Positions 9,025-23,900 of a stretch of DNA of 64,000 nt are shown here, piece after piece. The notes beneath the pieces were generated by a model. It saw nothing but the letters and a program-made list of their open reading frames with translations, was not told the DNA's origin and did no database searches. A program made the translations under genes and the position numbers. The stretch lies in the NCBI GenBank assembly GCA_033026295.1, contig CM065184.1, forward strand, positions 4,572,001-4,636,000. The letters are read 5' to 3'. Positions within the stretch are counted from its first letter, which is position 1. Each line of letters starts with the position of its first letter. Origin of the DNA: Channa striata (Eukaryota > Chordata > Actinopteri > Anabantiformes > Channidae).

Positions 9025-12000
9025 CAGTCGAGCCCCTTGTTGCAATCTGGCAGGGCTCATGAAAAGGCGAACAAAGGGTAGATTTTCTTTTTCTTTAAGC
9101 AACAAGGGCTGGCCCGCAGAGGAAAGAGAGATGGGTCTTCTCCAAATGCCACCATGGGAGCACTAATGCCCGCTTTGTTCGCCACTGTAATTCTATTATG
9201 GTAATGGATGATGAATCCCACCCCCCCCACCCCTCCATTGTTCAGTCCAACTTCCAAGTGTTCTGTCCCCACACCCCCACAAGGGAGCTTCCGGCACAAG
9301 TACACAACTAAAAATTGCCCCCGGAGGCCCCTGAGAGATGCGAATCAAAGTCCTATTTATTCAAACACACACTGAGCAATGCAATAGCTCATGTTTTTAT
9401 TCTCTGTCAGTGCCATTCATCTGTGCCCGAAGCAGAAATTTATCACGACAACCTTGTTTTTCTAGTTTTCATTTGATCAATTGGTCATTGTTTGCAAATC
9501 AACGGCAGATGAGATAAAGATACAATAATAACGTTCTGCCTCAGTAAGGTAACCAATGAGGAGAAAACAGCACCAGAGATTTGGAAATCATCCATGGCTC
9601 CACTTTGCCATTGTACCATCCTCTGGGACGTGGTCATGCACGTCTCCGTGCTGTCAGCTGGGTGTGTGTGGCTGTTACGCTGGGCCCTCAGGCCATGCAG
9701 TGATTTGGTTCATATTCAGTGTTCACTCTACTGGGACTGGCCTCTCCCCCTTGAGCAGCACTCTGCCACTTTACCCAGTGGCCCCTGGAGAGCCACTAAT
9801 ACCTCCAGCTCAGGATCAACTCCAATGTGCAGCCCTTTAAAATGTCTTCTTTTGTGCATCATTAGATGCAATGAATTACACTTAGGGACATATGGAAGGA
9901 AAGCATGGCAACTGGCAAACATGGCAGTGATAAATTTGAAATAATGAAACAGGGGTTTAAGTGAAACCAGGAGGCCTTCGCAGACCCAGAATCAGAGTAA
10001 CCCGATAGGCCTGAGGGCAGAGCAGGAGGCAGAGCTGCTAGTAAAGCCTAGCGAGAGTCTGTGGGTACCTTACCGCAGCACAATGTGGAGATCATTGGAG
10101 CCCTGGGAGATGTGTGGCAGGTCACATTCCCGGCCTGAGTGACCCTGGGAGACATGGAGCTACAGTGGTAGAAGTGCAAGTCAGTTATGGTGAAATTCTT
10201 GCTGTGGCTCCTGCTGGTCACTGTTAATTTTTATTATTTAGACTTCATGCAGAGTTATGGTCCCATCAAGTGTGTTAGAGACAGTGAGCGCTAACGACAG
10301 GCTGTTTGGTTTTGAGCTCAGATGAATTATTGCTTCAGATGGGATGAATAAATTGCTTAACCAAGACAAATGTCTTGCAGTCTACATGCTCAGAATCCTC
10401 ATTCTCTCATATTTCTGTTCATTACACTACAGGAAAATTCAATAAAGAGGCCTTTCATCACGTGTGTGCAGGTAATCCAGTACTGCCTGAGTGTATTCTG
10501 AAGGTGGTGTGTGTGTGCGGCCTCCCTGCGTGCATCCATGAACGCAGCCTGTGCACATGAGCAACGGAGCCCTGCACCCAGACTGAGGTGCAGTTGCTTT
10601 TTTCACTTTGAAAGCGATCTAAATTCCCAGCCAGTAATACAACATGTTTGGGTTGGTTTGGTGTGTGTCAGAGAAATGGGGTAGAGTGGGGCAGAGAATG
10701 AATAGCTCTGTCACAGAGGGGCCAGCTAATAAAGTAGGTGGTTGCAGGAGGAGGGGGGGTAAAGAATGCATCTTGTCTTTCGCCCTTTCACCGTGAGTTG
10801 TCATCGAGGGTGAATTAGTTTTATGCCAAGGCAAATGCAACCGCTGAAGCTCCGTCCGCTACTCAGAGCCTTCCCACTAAAACCCCCTCTGCCTGCCAGT
10901 GGAAATTACATTGGCCATGGTTTAGGAGATGCATGTGGCTCGAGTTTCAGCCTTTTTGAAGTTTTCATTGTCAATAAATTGCTAGATCAAGCAGATTAGT
11001 TAAGTGTATTTTGGCTTCTTTTCACAGCTGGGCGACCTTTATGTGTGTGTGTGAGTGTGTGTGTGTTTATGAAAAGGTGGTCATTCTTGGACTTAACTTT
11101 TGCTTTTCTACAGTCGTCTTCTCCAAGTTGTTGAGCGATCTAAGCAAAGAAGCCAATTACTTAGAAATTTAACTTTAGAAAACATTGCTCTTTTAATCTT
11201 TTTTTTTTTCCTGAGTGAGAGTGAAGTATATATACTGTCAGGTCAAATTATTAGTAATGTATTTTCCTTTTTCCATGCGCTCGCTTGCATTCCGTAACTT
11301 GCTATTTGTCTTCTTTTATGTTCCTGGGAGAGTGTTGCATCAGAATCTGTGTTAAAGAAATATTTTATCTTGAAATGCAATAATCCCAAGATTTGTCACA
11401 GAAAGAATGAGAGCTGTAACTGTCATCTGATGGATCGCTGGGCTTTAAAGGTACTCCTAAAGTCTACTAATGCCATATTCAACAAGCGCAATCCATCACT
11501 GTGAATGAGCCCGTAGCGTGGCATTCACCAACCGGTGTTCGATCTTGTCTCAGCATAAAACCTTGACGGCGGCATTCACTGAAGAGCAGTCCTTTCTCCA
11601 TCACGCCAACAGATCTGATTTATTCAAACCAGGACTAACAGCTCAGCTTTGCCCGAGAAAGTTTCCCAGGTCTCTTTTTTGCTTAAGGAGCAAAAAAAAA
11701 AAAGGGAGGTGTGTGTGCTGATAACCCCTCTCCATCAGCCTGATACTGGGAATGGAGCAGCCCAGTCGAGGGGTCACCCCCAGCCAGAGGGAAAACAGAG
11801 CGAGATGCAGAGCAGGGGCAGCAAAAGGAGGTCCACGGGAGGAGGTTTACGCCGGGGAAGATGATAAAGACTCCGATTGATTGATAGAGGTCTGGCTGAG
11901 AGGTGGAGTTATCTGTTCGGCCATATGTTTGACAGACTCTTTCTTTCTCTCGCTATGACTCACCTTGTCATGTGATATCAGTTGTGCTGTGGCGCCAACT

Positions 12001-12517
12001 TGTTATCAGGCCCAGAGAGGCCGGCACTATATGCTGGTGCACATTCGAGTCATAAATGAGCATTAGTCCACAGATAAGGTTAGTCTATAAGCAGATGCCT
12101 TTATATACTATATGATCAGCTTTCACCCACTTTTGGCCTGGCACAGTGCAAACACAGAGATGGATGGAATCTGGGTCACTGGATTTCAGATACACGCATT
12201 CAGCTACTCTTATATATGGAGGGGTGCTTACGGGGAAGGGGCAGACTCCCACTGCACAAATAAACATCAGTCCAGGTCTGTAAACGTGGGAAGAAAGTCC
12301 ATCTGTCACCATCCAACGTCGCCCCCATCGGAGAAGGAGGTAGAGAGGAAGGGAGAAGAGGAAGGACGGAGGGAAGTGCGATCCTTAATGGAGTCCAGGC
12401 AGTCACATGATAGATAACAAATTTCACAATGGGGAATGAGGGAATACCATAATGTGAAGCAGCCATGAGAGGCCAGTGTGAGGTGTGCAGCTGCACTGAG
12501 CGCCACAGCCGCAGCCT

Positions 12518-12543
12518 CACACACACACACAGACACACACACG
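12518..12543. repeat. CA microsatellite
   Basis: This is an interrupted run of CA dinucleotides with one AG interruption. No gene overlaps it. Confidence 0.8.
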
Positions 12544-13658
12544 CGGCCACTGCTGCAAGCTCACGTTCTGCAGCTGCAGGAACAATAACTGACATTGACT
12601 TTGTGCTGCAGTGTGTTTGAAGGTTTGACTCTTTACTCCGACTTGGCATGTTAAAGCACAGTCTGCCCTCCAGTATCACCTCTACCTGGTTATTAATTTG
12701 ACACTTACGCTTCTGGTAGCCAGTTGCTCAAAGCCATAGTAACACAATGTATTGGTAAAATATTTATAGCAACCTCAAAGCCAGAAGAAAGCGGCTCATG
12801 CTTTACCTGTGCACATGATTCATGCTGGGACAGGTGAGCCCAACCATAATGGGGCCACATAATTGTGGGAATGTTGGGTTTATATAAGTGATTGAGCAAG
12901 ATTTCTGAACAAGAAAGGCTGTTGTTGAAATGAGCTGTTGTGATTTCACACTTGCTTCACGATGCCAATAAAATCACTTCGTGCAGATGTGTTTCCCTCT
13001 TTTTTTTTGCTAGACAATAAAGAAATAAATATCCTTTCAATAATTATTTTTGCTATGGAGAAATGCTGATATTTCAAGAATTCAGAATTTTTTTATTCAT
13101 TTCAAAATAAAAATATATCTAAAATAGCCAGGGACCTGTTTTATTTTGCTTTATTTGTAGAAAAAGCTTTTGGAGAAACAAAAAGAAACCATCCTCCTCC
13201 ATCTTGGAACCCAGCTCACGGAAATCCATGTCTAATCTGTTTCCATGTAAAAGTTGACAGACGAACAGAGAGGTGAGGGCTTAAAGAGCCTTAGAATCCG
13301 TACACTCTGCAGCTGGTTGGGCCTGTTCACAGATGTGGCACGCAGGCTGCACTGCTCGGCCTCCTCTTTGTGTTCACGTAGTGCACGACTGAGATGTCAC
13401 AAGACGAGTGGGAACGGACTGAACTTCTTTCCAAATTAAACAAGTCGTCCTTTTTCAGTTCTCAATCAATGTATGTGTGTCTCTGCAAATGTAGAGGCCA
13501 TTAATCAAATCCAACGTAAATATGTTGTAATGGGGGAAACTGTAAGGCTCTCCAGGACTGCTGGCAGCTGGTTTATCTGAGGGCCAGATAAACAGAAGAT
13601 AAGACGGAGACCCAGACAGGACCACGTCTTCTGGGCACAGACCGACCACCGTCTCCTG

Positions 13659-13673
13659 TACGTCCCCTGGTGG
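13659..13673 (-). promoter_or_regulatory. CTCF-like motif
   Basis: On the minus strand the site reads CCACCAGGGGACGTA. The first ten bases fit the CTCF core, with three mismatches further on. It is convergent with the motif at 7973-7987. Confidence 0.3.
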
Positions 13674-16600
13674 CTGACGCTTTGCACCATGTGAAATCCC
13701 CGCTGTGTCAAGGCAGTGCTGAAATACAAAGATTGATGTATTTTTACACTCAAATACCACGAACGGCACTGCACCCTGTCTCACTCAACCTCCCTTAAAA
13801 ATGTTTTGTTAGAAGTAAACTCGTCTGCGTGTGTGATTTTGAAACACACACCAGTGAGAAAAGACTCAATGATGTTTTCCAAGGATTGGATAAATATTTA
13901 ATATCCCAAAGCCAGGCCACACCAAAAGCATGGTAAAATATCACAATGAAACGGACTAGGCACGCAAAGCCTAAATAAAGAGAAAATATATATAAATGTA
14001 TTTTATTAAGGTCATGATTTTTCCCCTATTTGTTTCTTTTGTCTGGTTTCGTCAGTTGTCAGCTTCAAAGCCTTGGCAGCGCAGCCAAGCGCTGGGAGAA
14101 CAAAAGCCTCTCTGCATGTTGTCATTTTAGAGCAGGGTTTGCTGCCCAGCTCTCGTGTTTGTAGAGATATTATTATTTTATGTGAAGGCCCGAGTGCAGT
14201 GTATATTTTCTCTCTGCGTTCAAACTTTGCTGTTCTGTCTGGATCCCGAGCCTCTCGTCGTGTCCCGGCCTCTGTTTGCTTTCTCCTGGCTTGCTTCAGT
14301 TCCTCATATCATGGCCCAGTGATGCTCGTGCGTGGGACACACACCCACCTTTCTTCCTTATAAGCCCACTCTCATCTCAAGCGCATGTTTACCGCCCCAT
14401 CAGGAGGACGTAATCTTCTCTGCGTGTAGAACTTTTACCTCTCAGTCATTTAGCTGTATTTCATATCTTGTTCCACATCCTCGCTTTGGTGTGAGCAGAT
14501 GTAACATTGTGGATCAAAACCTTTATACTTTCATACCTCCCCCTGTCAACCTCCCCTCACTGTTCACCATTTCCAAATGTGTTTCTGTGTGTTCATATCG
14601 CATGCACTGTACGTGTTCTTACGTGGAGGTCTTTGTTCATGTCTGCGTCTCTGCTGCGGTCTGTCTGTCATAGCTCGGGAATCAGGCTTCAGCATATGCT
14701 TTTAATCATTTCGAGCTTTGCCAGTTCTCCCTCCTTTCTCTTTCACCCTCAGCCCCTCCCTCCCCTTCTCTGCGTTTCTCTCCCCACTGCAGAGGAAATG
14801 GCTCGTCAGCTCCACACTGTGGTGGACAGGACACTTGTGTCTTCTTACGTACACTGCTGGAATGCAAATTATTACGCTCCTGCACTACTATTTTATGCTT
14901 TATGCAATCAACCCACTTCAGTTCAAAGAGAATCGTTTTACTCTGTGACGTTTATTCGATAGATGTGAAATAATGTGTCGTTAAACCAGTTTAACAATTA
15001 CACTGAGGAAGGATTCCTCCTCTAAACATCTCAAATGAATGAATTTCATGTCATTGTTCAATCTGTGTGGTTTTAAGAAAAAAGCAAGAATTGAAATTTT
15101 AAAACATAAATATTCATCTCGCAGTATAACCCCTCTGATTCGTCTCATGACCTCCAGGTCTAAACCATGTACACCATGTTTAAAAAAAAAAGTTCACCAG
15201 ATAACCCTGCAGTTTCTCTCCTTATGCTGCTTTTATACAAAAGAGCAATAAACCAATAATTAAATCAACTTATCATCTTTTAAGACAAGAAATTTATATG
15301 ATATTTAAAACCAAGCATATGTCCTGGAAACTTTGGTTTTCTACTAATTACAGTTTCATTAGGATGTGTCCTAATGTTGTATTGAAATTGAACGAAAAAT
15401 TGAAATTAAAATAGAGCGTGAAAATGTTGTGCAATGTGCCATGTAATAATGAGCAGAATAAAAATCTGTGACCTTTTATAATTCAACACTTACTTTTAAA
15501 AACAGTACTCCTAGCTGTAATAGAGTACTTTACAATAAAGCCACTGGTACCAATATCTTAAAACATGTAAAATCGTTTTTCTGTTGTATTTATTTCTTTT
15601 TTTTCCTTCTGATGGCTTTTCATATTCAGACAACTTGTAAATAAACAGTTGGAGCCTCGAGTTGAGCTGTAATTTAACGTCCACTGCAGACACTGTGTGG
15701 AATCTGTTAGATGACGTCGGCGATTTCTGTAACGCTGTCAGCGTTTCATAATAATGCCATAACGCTCTCTCAAAGTAACACGTTTCACCTTTCACCATTC
15801 TGCCTTGCTCCAAAGTTGTTCTCTATTCTCTGTTGCGAATATCCTATCACTTACAGTGTGTCTCGACTCTTTGTCCTGCCTGTCCCCGGCTCTCGCTGAG
15901 TGCCTCTCAGGTGAGAACAGGAGGTGACAGTTGGAGTGACAGGCTCATTAGGGCTTCATTACACGGGTGCTTGGACAGGAGGAGGAGAGAGGCCCGTGAG
16001 ATGAGCCATAAAGCAGGACTGGCTGGCTCGACCCCGAGCATCTCCACACGGGTCCACTGACAGAGCCCCAGGGGTTGGGGAGGTGAGGGGGTTGTACACC
16101 TGGGCCAGGTGAGGTTTGCTATGATCAAGGGTGCGTATTGCACGTTTGCAGAGAAAGCGTGGGTGGATTCCTCACATTCAGCCCGTGAGGTGACCCTCAG
16201 GCACTGCTTCATACACACAATGCACCGACATGTATATACATATGTCCACACATACACACATGCTCTGTCTGCCAGGGGTATTAGAGCAAGTTTAGACTTC
16301 TCAAAAGCTACTCGACTAGAAGAAAACAGAGCTAACAGTGAAATTATTTTCCAAGCCTGAATAATAAGAATTAGGGCAAGACGCAACTTGTGACATGAGC
16401 GCTTCACGTTAAATGTTTGAAGCGGCTCCTCCTTAAACTACCACACCTCTAAATCCCATAAATCATCACGACTTGAAAAGCCAGAGAGCTGATTGTTCTC
16501 CAGTTAGACTTAAGTTTAATGCCTGGCAACGAAGATCTGCCAGTGGTTTGTTTTTTGGGGGGAGCAGCTGAGACGTGGATCTTGAGCTGTGGTGATTGGC

Positions 16601-17410
16601 ATTCAGAAACCATTAAGTAGTTACATTAAATGGCCAAATGGAAACCAGGTTGCTTGTTGTTTTTTAAAGGTTTGAGCAAGATCGGGTAACAACTCAAGTC
16701 AAGCCCTCGGTCAAATGTTGTGTAGAGTATTGGATTCAGGAACATAATTAAAACACGGTTATGTATGTCGGCCACTTTAGGCCAATATTAAAATATTCCC
16801 CATTGGTCCAATGCTTGGGGAACAAATACAGTTTAAATATCTGTGAGGAATTGGAGTATGTTGAGAAAATGGTGTCCTGCGTCATAAATAGTCGCTGCAT
16901 AAAATACTGATAGTGATCATGTTTTGTGTCAAAATACGGGGAATTTACTGTGAGCAGGTTTCAGCACCTGTCCCGGGCTCCTTGCACTTCCTTGATGGTG
17001 ATAAATGAGCCAGGTAGGCTGTGTTGGGGTCCGAGTGAACAAAGCTGGGCCCAGAACTGTGTGCCAGTGAAATATATCTTAATGAAGGAAATGTGGCTTC
17101 ACTGGGACCTGCAGCCGTCACTGGTGTGGAAGAATGTGCTCTTAAATGAAGTGTGAGTGAGTGGAATCGGAGAAGGAGCGGGAGCGCCGTGTTAAATCCC
17201 CTGTGTGCTCCGGACTTTTTGGGAAGATTACCGTCGCGTGATGCCGCATGGTTTCTGAAAATGGTCAATTACAGGCTGTAGTTTGTGTTCAACCTAGACA
17301 GCCAGTCAACAACAGGGGGACAGATGGTACATGTATTTGCTGAAGCACAGATGCGTATGGAAGCTCCAACAACACGGCAGATGTGACGTGGTAGTTCGTG
17401 ACAAACATTG

Positions 17411-17640
17411 TGACTCACCCGCCACTTCTTTGCTACAACTTTCTAGTGCCGGGTTGGAACTTCTTTCTTCAAGTCAGAGATTCGGCATGGTGCTGTACAT
17501 TTGTCTTGGAGGTTTTCGGTCCATTTTCAAACAACGTGAATCTCCCATTCAACCACATCCCAAAAATGCTCTGCTGGACTGAGATCTGGTGACTGTGGAG
17601 GTTGTTTGAGTCCAGTGAACCCATTGCCCAGGTGTCCACG
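17411..17640 (-). mobile_element. Tc1-like transposon relic, 3' end of transposase and terminal sequence
   Basis: Read on the minus strand, this is the end of a Tc1-like transposase gene. PPQSPDLSPAEHFWDVVEWE is legible and corresponds to the DDE-domain segment (QSPDLNP-EHLWD) that contains the last catalytic acidic residue. It is followed by a decayed C-terminus and a terminal sequence ending in GTGGCGGGTGAGT at about 17411-17423. The 5' part of the element is missing or too decayed to see. Stops and frameshifts make it inactive. It comes from the opposite end of a Tc1 element to the relic at 6030-6787 and lies in the opposite orientation. Confidence 0.8.
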
Positions 17641-20600
17641 GCTTTGGAGCCGTCTGTCTTCCAGTGCACAACTAGTGCCCTGAGATGACGTTGTTGCGAA
17701 TTGCCGCAATATAATTAAAGTTGAATTTATTTGCTTTACTTTGAAATGATTTTAGCTTTGTGACATGGTGAGTGGTCCCTCCTAAATTACCCATGAGAAG
17801 ACAGGCCCACTGTGATCATAAGGGGATGAACATGGTCAGCAACAACACTGTGGCATTGAAACAATGCTCAATGGTACTAAGGAGCCCAAAGTCACTGATA
17901 TTATCTTGATCTTCAGCGCATTGACACGTTGAGTTGCTGCCACATAATTGATTAGATAATTAAGTTAACGTGTAGTTGAACAGTTGCCCCCAATAAATGC
18001 TGTTGTAACATAATCCTGAGAAAATGCAGTGGTTGTCTACGTGACCTCCTAAATCTGAGAAAAACTGACAAAACTTTGGGTCTGTGGTTTGGGTTCAACA
18101 TTCATAATTTAGAAGATACAGAATTTACGTTTTTCATTTATATTTTTTTTATTCCATGGGGTACACCGCGACATCAGTCATTTTAACTAATCATAGAGAA
18201 ATCCCTCTTAAAAAGTGAAACTGAGGTTTTTGAATTTGAATTTAGTGTAATTAAGCGCAGATCGCAGGCCAGAAATCGAAGAGGATACCCATAATTACAA
18301 AGTTCTACTTTGAATCCCGTCCTGTTATTCTCTCTCTAAACTTTCATCCTATTTTGCCAGTGAATACATAACCGCCCTTCACTGGTTTTCACTTTACCCT
18401 CTTCCTTTGGTTGTGGAACTTTCCCATCCCCATTCTCAGATGTGACCTTTCACCCCAGGCGGCACATTGACTCTCGACAGCAGACATGCTGGTGTCTAAT
18501 GCTCACTGCTGCGCATATCAGTTAAGCTGCGGTCATTTTCTTGATAGTCGCTGTGACTAAAAGGAAAGAGAAGCAGGATGTCTCGGCCGATTCTAAACTA
18601 TTATTGACTTCATTTTCCCCTGTCCTTCCTCTGTTTGGCAGACTGGCAGACGCCTCCTCTCCTCCAACTTTCTGTATTTTAGTCTAGAAGATGATCAGTT
18701 CATAAATTTCTCATCCAATTACACACAGCCTTCATTTCACTAAACGGCCATGTCACCACTTCCTAGGACTGGATGCACAAAAGATACAAAATTAAAGACA
18801 GAGGTTGACATTGAGACACTATTGCTGCCGCATCATTGGATATCATAGTCTATTTGGTGAAATGAATATTATGATAATGACTCTCTGAACTGTAGCAGTG
18901 TGCGGTTGTACGAGTTGTTCTCCCCACAACAGGAACTACTGGGATTTCTGCATCAGTTTGCCAAAACCACAGAGCTTACAAAGCCCCAAGGATGACCAGA
19001 CATGCAGAACTGAGGGACAGGCTGAATGAAACAAAGAATGAGGCACGCTATAGGGTAACATAAAGACTTTCATATGTACCGTGCCCTGCGCGTTCGGTTT
19101 TTAGTGACTGCGGCATGGCTGGGCCGCCTCTGAGGGCAATCCAAGAATAAATTCCATGAGTAAGGGGGTAGATCTCTGATCTACGGATCATAGCACTCTG
19201 TTCCTCATATGTATCTCATTCATATTCAGCCATTCCATTGTTTTAGTGATAGGTTCAGTTCTATGGCTGCGAGTGACCTGGATATACAACCCTGTCAATC
19301 AAAAGGTTTTGAACTCGAGATTGTTTTGCATTTTTTGTTGAAGTTTTAAACAACTTGGAAAATATCCTCAAATAGGAAAGGCTGTTATTAGATGAAAGTC
19401 TTTGTTAAACAATCCAAGATTCGCTTGGAAATGGGCATTATCACTCTAACTAAACCTCAAGCAGCAAATTCTCAGTATTTGTGTGCCCGTCATTGTTAGT
19501 TTCCTGTTTAAGAATAAATTTTTATAAATGTTTTAATTCACTTCTTGAGTCCGATGAGGTGCGGAAAGACATGAATTTAAAGACTGGTGAAGGACATTCC
19601 TCAAAGTGATGACATTTTTTCTTTTCTCCATTGTCAACTGATGATTACAGATTGTCATACAATTTAAACATTTAATGACACACTATTGCATCTTAATAGT
19701 ACTTCTGATCCGTTTGGCTGATCAGGTTATTTATTAGTTAAACACTGTGGACACTGTCAGTAACAAAATGTAAAAAACAACTTGCTTTTTCTCTCTTTCT
19801 GTCTGTCTTCTTCCTCTCTAACCCCCCCTCCCTCTTCATACCCAGTGTCCTCTCTGTTTCTGGCTAGTCTCTTGTTTTTTCCAGACATCTTTATTGTGCT
19901 CTGAGCTGTCATGGAACGACGCTGCACAGCCCTGCCAGGCCTTGCTGAGGTGCAGTGTGACAGATCAAGATGTGAGAGGAATCTTGCTCCTCTTCATCAA
20001 CACCTCTGTGATATACTGTATATGGGCCTATATCTCCCTCCGTCACCGGGTTCTTCTTCGATCTATCTTTACTTTTTCTCTCTGTTACACTCAGTTTGAC
20101 TCTATTTATGCCTTTTGCCTGTAAGACTTTGTAGGCTACCTGCTTTAGCCAACTAGAGTGTTGGATGTGTCAGCAGAGTGCAGAGCGTGTCAGAGTTTAC
20201 ACAAAGCTATTTGACCGTTAAAACAATTATTAACCTGATTCCGTGAACTATTTTCACTTGGCTATTTTCAGACACTGTTCTGATTCGCACCTTCTCACCT
20301 GCACACGCACACACACACAGAGAGCAGGCGTGATGCTGGCGTCACTGGCACACTCGCAGCTCTCAGGCATGAAAACACTGATTCGTTTTTCTACATCTAA
20401 TTTGGGATTTTCAAAGGGAATATGTGTGCGGACAATATACTCACGTTGCCAGGTTTGTGTCAAGATTTCCAGTACTCCTGCGGTGTTAATGGCTAGGCGG
20501 TGAATCGTCACCAAGGCAATGACCAAACGTGGCCAGGACAGTGACGTGCACCGTTGAGTCCTTCCAAGAGAAATAGCAAGTGTCCATGCGTGTATTCTGA

Positions 20601-20879
20601 GGTGCGTTCAGTCCTCTCTTCCTTCTTTCCTCTCTGGTTTCTGAGAAGTGGGCAGTGGTGGGAACAGGGGGTTAATGCCAGAATCTGCTTTCTTCATCTA
20701 CACAGTAGGACTTTGGCAGGGCAAGCCTTAGCACCTTGTAGCTTTCGTACAATCCAACACCCTGTTTTCTCTCAATCTCACTGGCACAGCTTCATTTAGC
20801 AGAAGTCAGCCTTGCCAGGGTAGAGGGAGTGTTTAATCTAATAACAGCGTGGATGGAACACAGACAGTGGAGACGGGGT

Positions 20880-20960
20880 GGCCTGTTGGACAGTTCTGTG
20901 ACTCAGAGGTTGCAAGTTAACCAGTCTAACCAATAGCCCAAATCTCCCTTGTACCCATGA
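20880..20960 (+). mobile_element. Possible tRNA-derived SINE fragment
   Basis: The segment GGTGGCCTGTTGGACAG resembles an A-box region. About 25 nt later AGAGGTTGCAAGTT resembles a degenerate B box, a layout typical of fish tRNA-derived SINE heads. No clear tail or target-site duplication was found, so this call is weak. Confidence 0.25.
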
Positions 20961-23900
20961 GCCTGTCTGTGAACTAAAACCAGCCGTCCATGAAAACGTA
21001 CAAACCCCTCAGCAGGACCCTTATTTTTGTGAAAACAATTTTACTTAATTGCTGTAACAGGGTTTGCTCCACCTTCGTTTTCCTTTCTACAAGCACATCC
21101 ATATGTGGCAGCTGACATCCCACGATGTTCGCTTCATTTTTTATTCCCTCGAAACCCTGGCTGGCTCGGCCCCGGTCTAGGAACTGCAGCAGCCGTGCAG
21201 CGGGGCCATGCTGCTGCAGGGCAGGAACTCACTGAACAGGAGGGAGAGCTCCTAATTGGCCTGAATGGCTGCAATCAGAGCCAATAAGAGATAAGCACTA
21301 GATTGCTCTGGAGATCACCAGAGATAGCATTGTACTGTGTGACCCGGCTACGGCTGCGCTGTTGACCAAACAGAGAACAGGTGTGCAAGCTCTCTCATGC
21401 TCAGGTGGCCTTCCCGGCAACCCCAACAAGCTCCGCCACGGCGGGCCTCACACACCTTGAGCAAACACGCTGAATGCTTGGATTGCTCTGCTCTATATGC
21501 TTTTATACTTTGAGGAAAAAAATCCATCTCAGTGTGACAGGCTCGGTCCCGTATTAAAGCTGGATAATCTACAGCATGGAGGAATGTATTCATAAATGTT
21601 GGAACAAAGGCGCTCTTCACCTGCTTCCTTCACGCCTAATCAAGCTGTATTGACTTTAGTGATAGGGGGCTGGTCAGACGGATGTTAGCGGGTTCAACAA
21701 TCTATTACCGCTTCATTTTTCACGCATCACAAAGCAGCAGCGAGTGAATAGTATTTCTGTTTTTCTTGCGACTCTCTGAATACTGATTACAAATCCCTTC
21801 TACTCGCACCGCCTTTCTTTTTCGCAAACAATATATACTGTAAATGTTTAGCTCAAATGGCCAGTCTTTGTTTTGATTAGGAGCCATAAGTGTATAAATA
21901 TGCCTATAACCCTCTTGGCAAGCAAATGCCGACATTAATGGCTTCCAGACAGGCAAAGGACCAACAGAGGAATGTTAACAAATTCACATTTACTATTGTA
22001 AACAAAGGAAGAGAAATAGGAAAAAGAATAAGCAGCTATATCAAAACAAATAATCCTTCACTAGTTTCCGTTTTAGGTTTTATTTTTCTTTTCGCTTTAG
22101 CTTAAGCACATATTTCCCATAAATTAATGAGTTTCATATTAGTAATTCTAATGCCGTAGTTATTAATGTCAACGTACAAATAACGTCACACAGAATCCGA
22201 GCAACGCCAAAAATTTGTTGGGTGTGTACGTCGGTGATGCGCGTGCACAGCGCTCTGCGCCTGGGCTGTTTACATCTGAATTTGACCGAGTGAGTGTAAA
22301 GTTTTCAATAAGAGAGGAAGGGGGTCTTTAAGAGGGGGATCACATCCTGTGCTGGAGCCCTGCGCCGTGTTTCCAAAGCCAGAAGAAGTGATGGGTGTGC
22401 TGGGATAATGAGGGGGGTCAGTATCAGAGGGTGAAAGCATTTGGGGATAAGCCACAGCTAATGACGAGGAAGTCCAAGGAGACTTTGATCTACACGGGTC
22501 CTTTGGCACGTCGAGGGAAAGCTGTGTGCTATACCAAGGAGACCCCTAATCTTCTTAGGGATATGCTTAACATTCCTCTTCTTTTGGGGAAAAGGAGCTC
22601 TCCATCTCTCTCCATCTGCCCTTTTTATGGGTGCATTCAAAACAGTCTGCAGGCCTGCATCCTATTTCGCTGTTGGTTTTTGGGGAAAACCAAAGAGATC
22701 ATGAGGAAAAGAGAGGGCTGTGGGTTGGTGGGTTGGCTGCTCGATGGAAGGAAAGGCCTGTTTTGGTCACAGTGTGGGATGGTTTGTGCTAAGCTGGAAC
22801 AGGTTTTTTTTTTTTTTTCTTCTGGTGGGTTTGGGGAAGATTTTTGCATCAGTCACTAGCATCTCATAACTTCCTACAGAGGAAATTTTTATTTCATTTT
22901 GGATATGGAAGTTGTTCCTTTTGAAAGCCCCATCATCATCATCAAAATAATTGATTTCTGCCCATGTCTAGGATTATTTTCTAGAAACCCTTTTTTTTTC
23001 TTTCTCCTGTGGTTGGAAGGTATTTATAGAAGTGATATTTGCAATTAGACTAAATTGGCATCAGAGTGACATTAAACACTACTCCCAGAGGCCGTGTGAG
23101 AAAGGACAGAGCTGGAAATTACAGTGGCCATGCCAACCTGCTGCTGCCTCTGTGCCAGTCAGGGAGAAAAAGCCCAAAATGCACCAACAAAGATGGAAAA
23201 TATGGAACGGTCCTCTTCTCCCCTGGCTGGACTGGCACTGTGACTCACAAAACAACTGAAATGAGTTCAACTCAGTTTGCAGCAGGACATGTTTTCTATC
23301 AACACGTTCCCCCTGTTGCTTTCTTGCTTTCCTCATAATAACGCTTTTATTCTCCCAATCAAGACCGGTTTCACGCCGCACATCCAAGTGTAATGAGAAA
23401 TTTGGATCGGACAAACACTGCGGTCGGTCGGATCTTTAGGTTAGGGGAAAGTGATGGACCCAGAGACCCTTCTGTACTGCTCGCTGTTAGACAAACAGAG
23501 CGTTAGCCAGCCGAGGCCTGCGTGTCTGCAGGGGCTTAGGGCTGCCTTCATTCCTCATTCTGCAGCCAAAGTCGACACCCCTCCAGGGCATGAGCAGAGA
23601 GGAATGCACTCCGACCCTCCACCCTCCTCTCCTCTTTCCCTCCAGAGGAGTAAGGATGGAGGCCCCTTCATGGAAGGCAACCAAGACCCCAGGCTTCAGA
23701 TCCCTCTGTTTTTCATCCCTCTCTTTACCTCCTCACCCTTTGCTCTTTTTTCCCCCCCTTTTGTGCGAGGGTTGTTTGCAAGGGTAGAATACACAGTGCG
23801 GTGTGGCCGCGGCTTTCCAGAGGGCCGTGGCAAGCCAGGCTGGGGCCCCTGATAAGGGCTGTGCTCGGCTGCTGTGAGGGCCATGAGAGCACAAACATTA

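Larger units (their letters stand above)
6788..17410. other. Intergenic DNA between the two Tc1 relics
   Basis: I find no gene that can be supported. The interval contains short CA/TG microsatellites (7070-7086, 8977-9024, 11041-11065, 12518-12543), an A run at 7863-7877, and CTCF-like motifs at 7973-7987 and 13659-13673. The short open frames here have no recognisable domains and no splice-site support. Confidence 0.5.

Noticed and set aside
12200..12679. 159-codon open frame on the minus strand
   Set aside because: It runs through a CA tract, shows no domain, signal peptide or splice structure, and has low-complexity composition.
15907..16407. 166-codon open frame on the minus strand
   Set aside because: There is no recognisable motif and the composition is that of the surrounding DNA; it is probably a chance frame.
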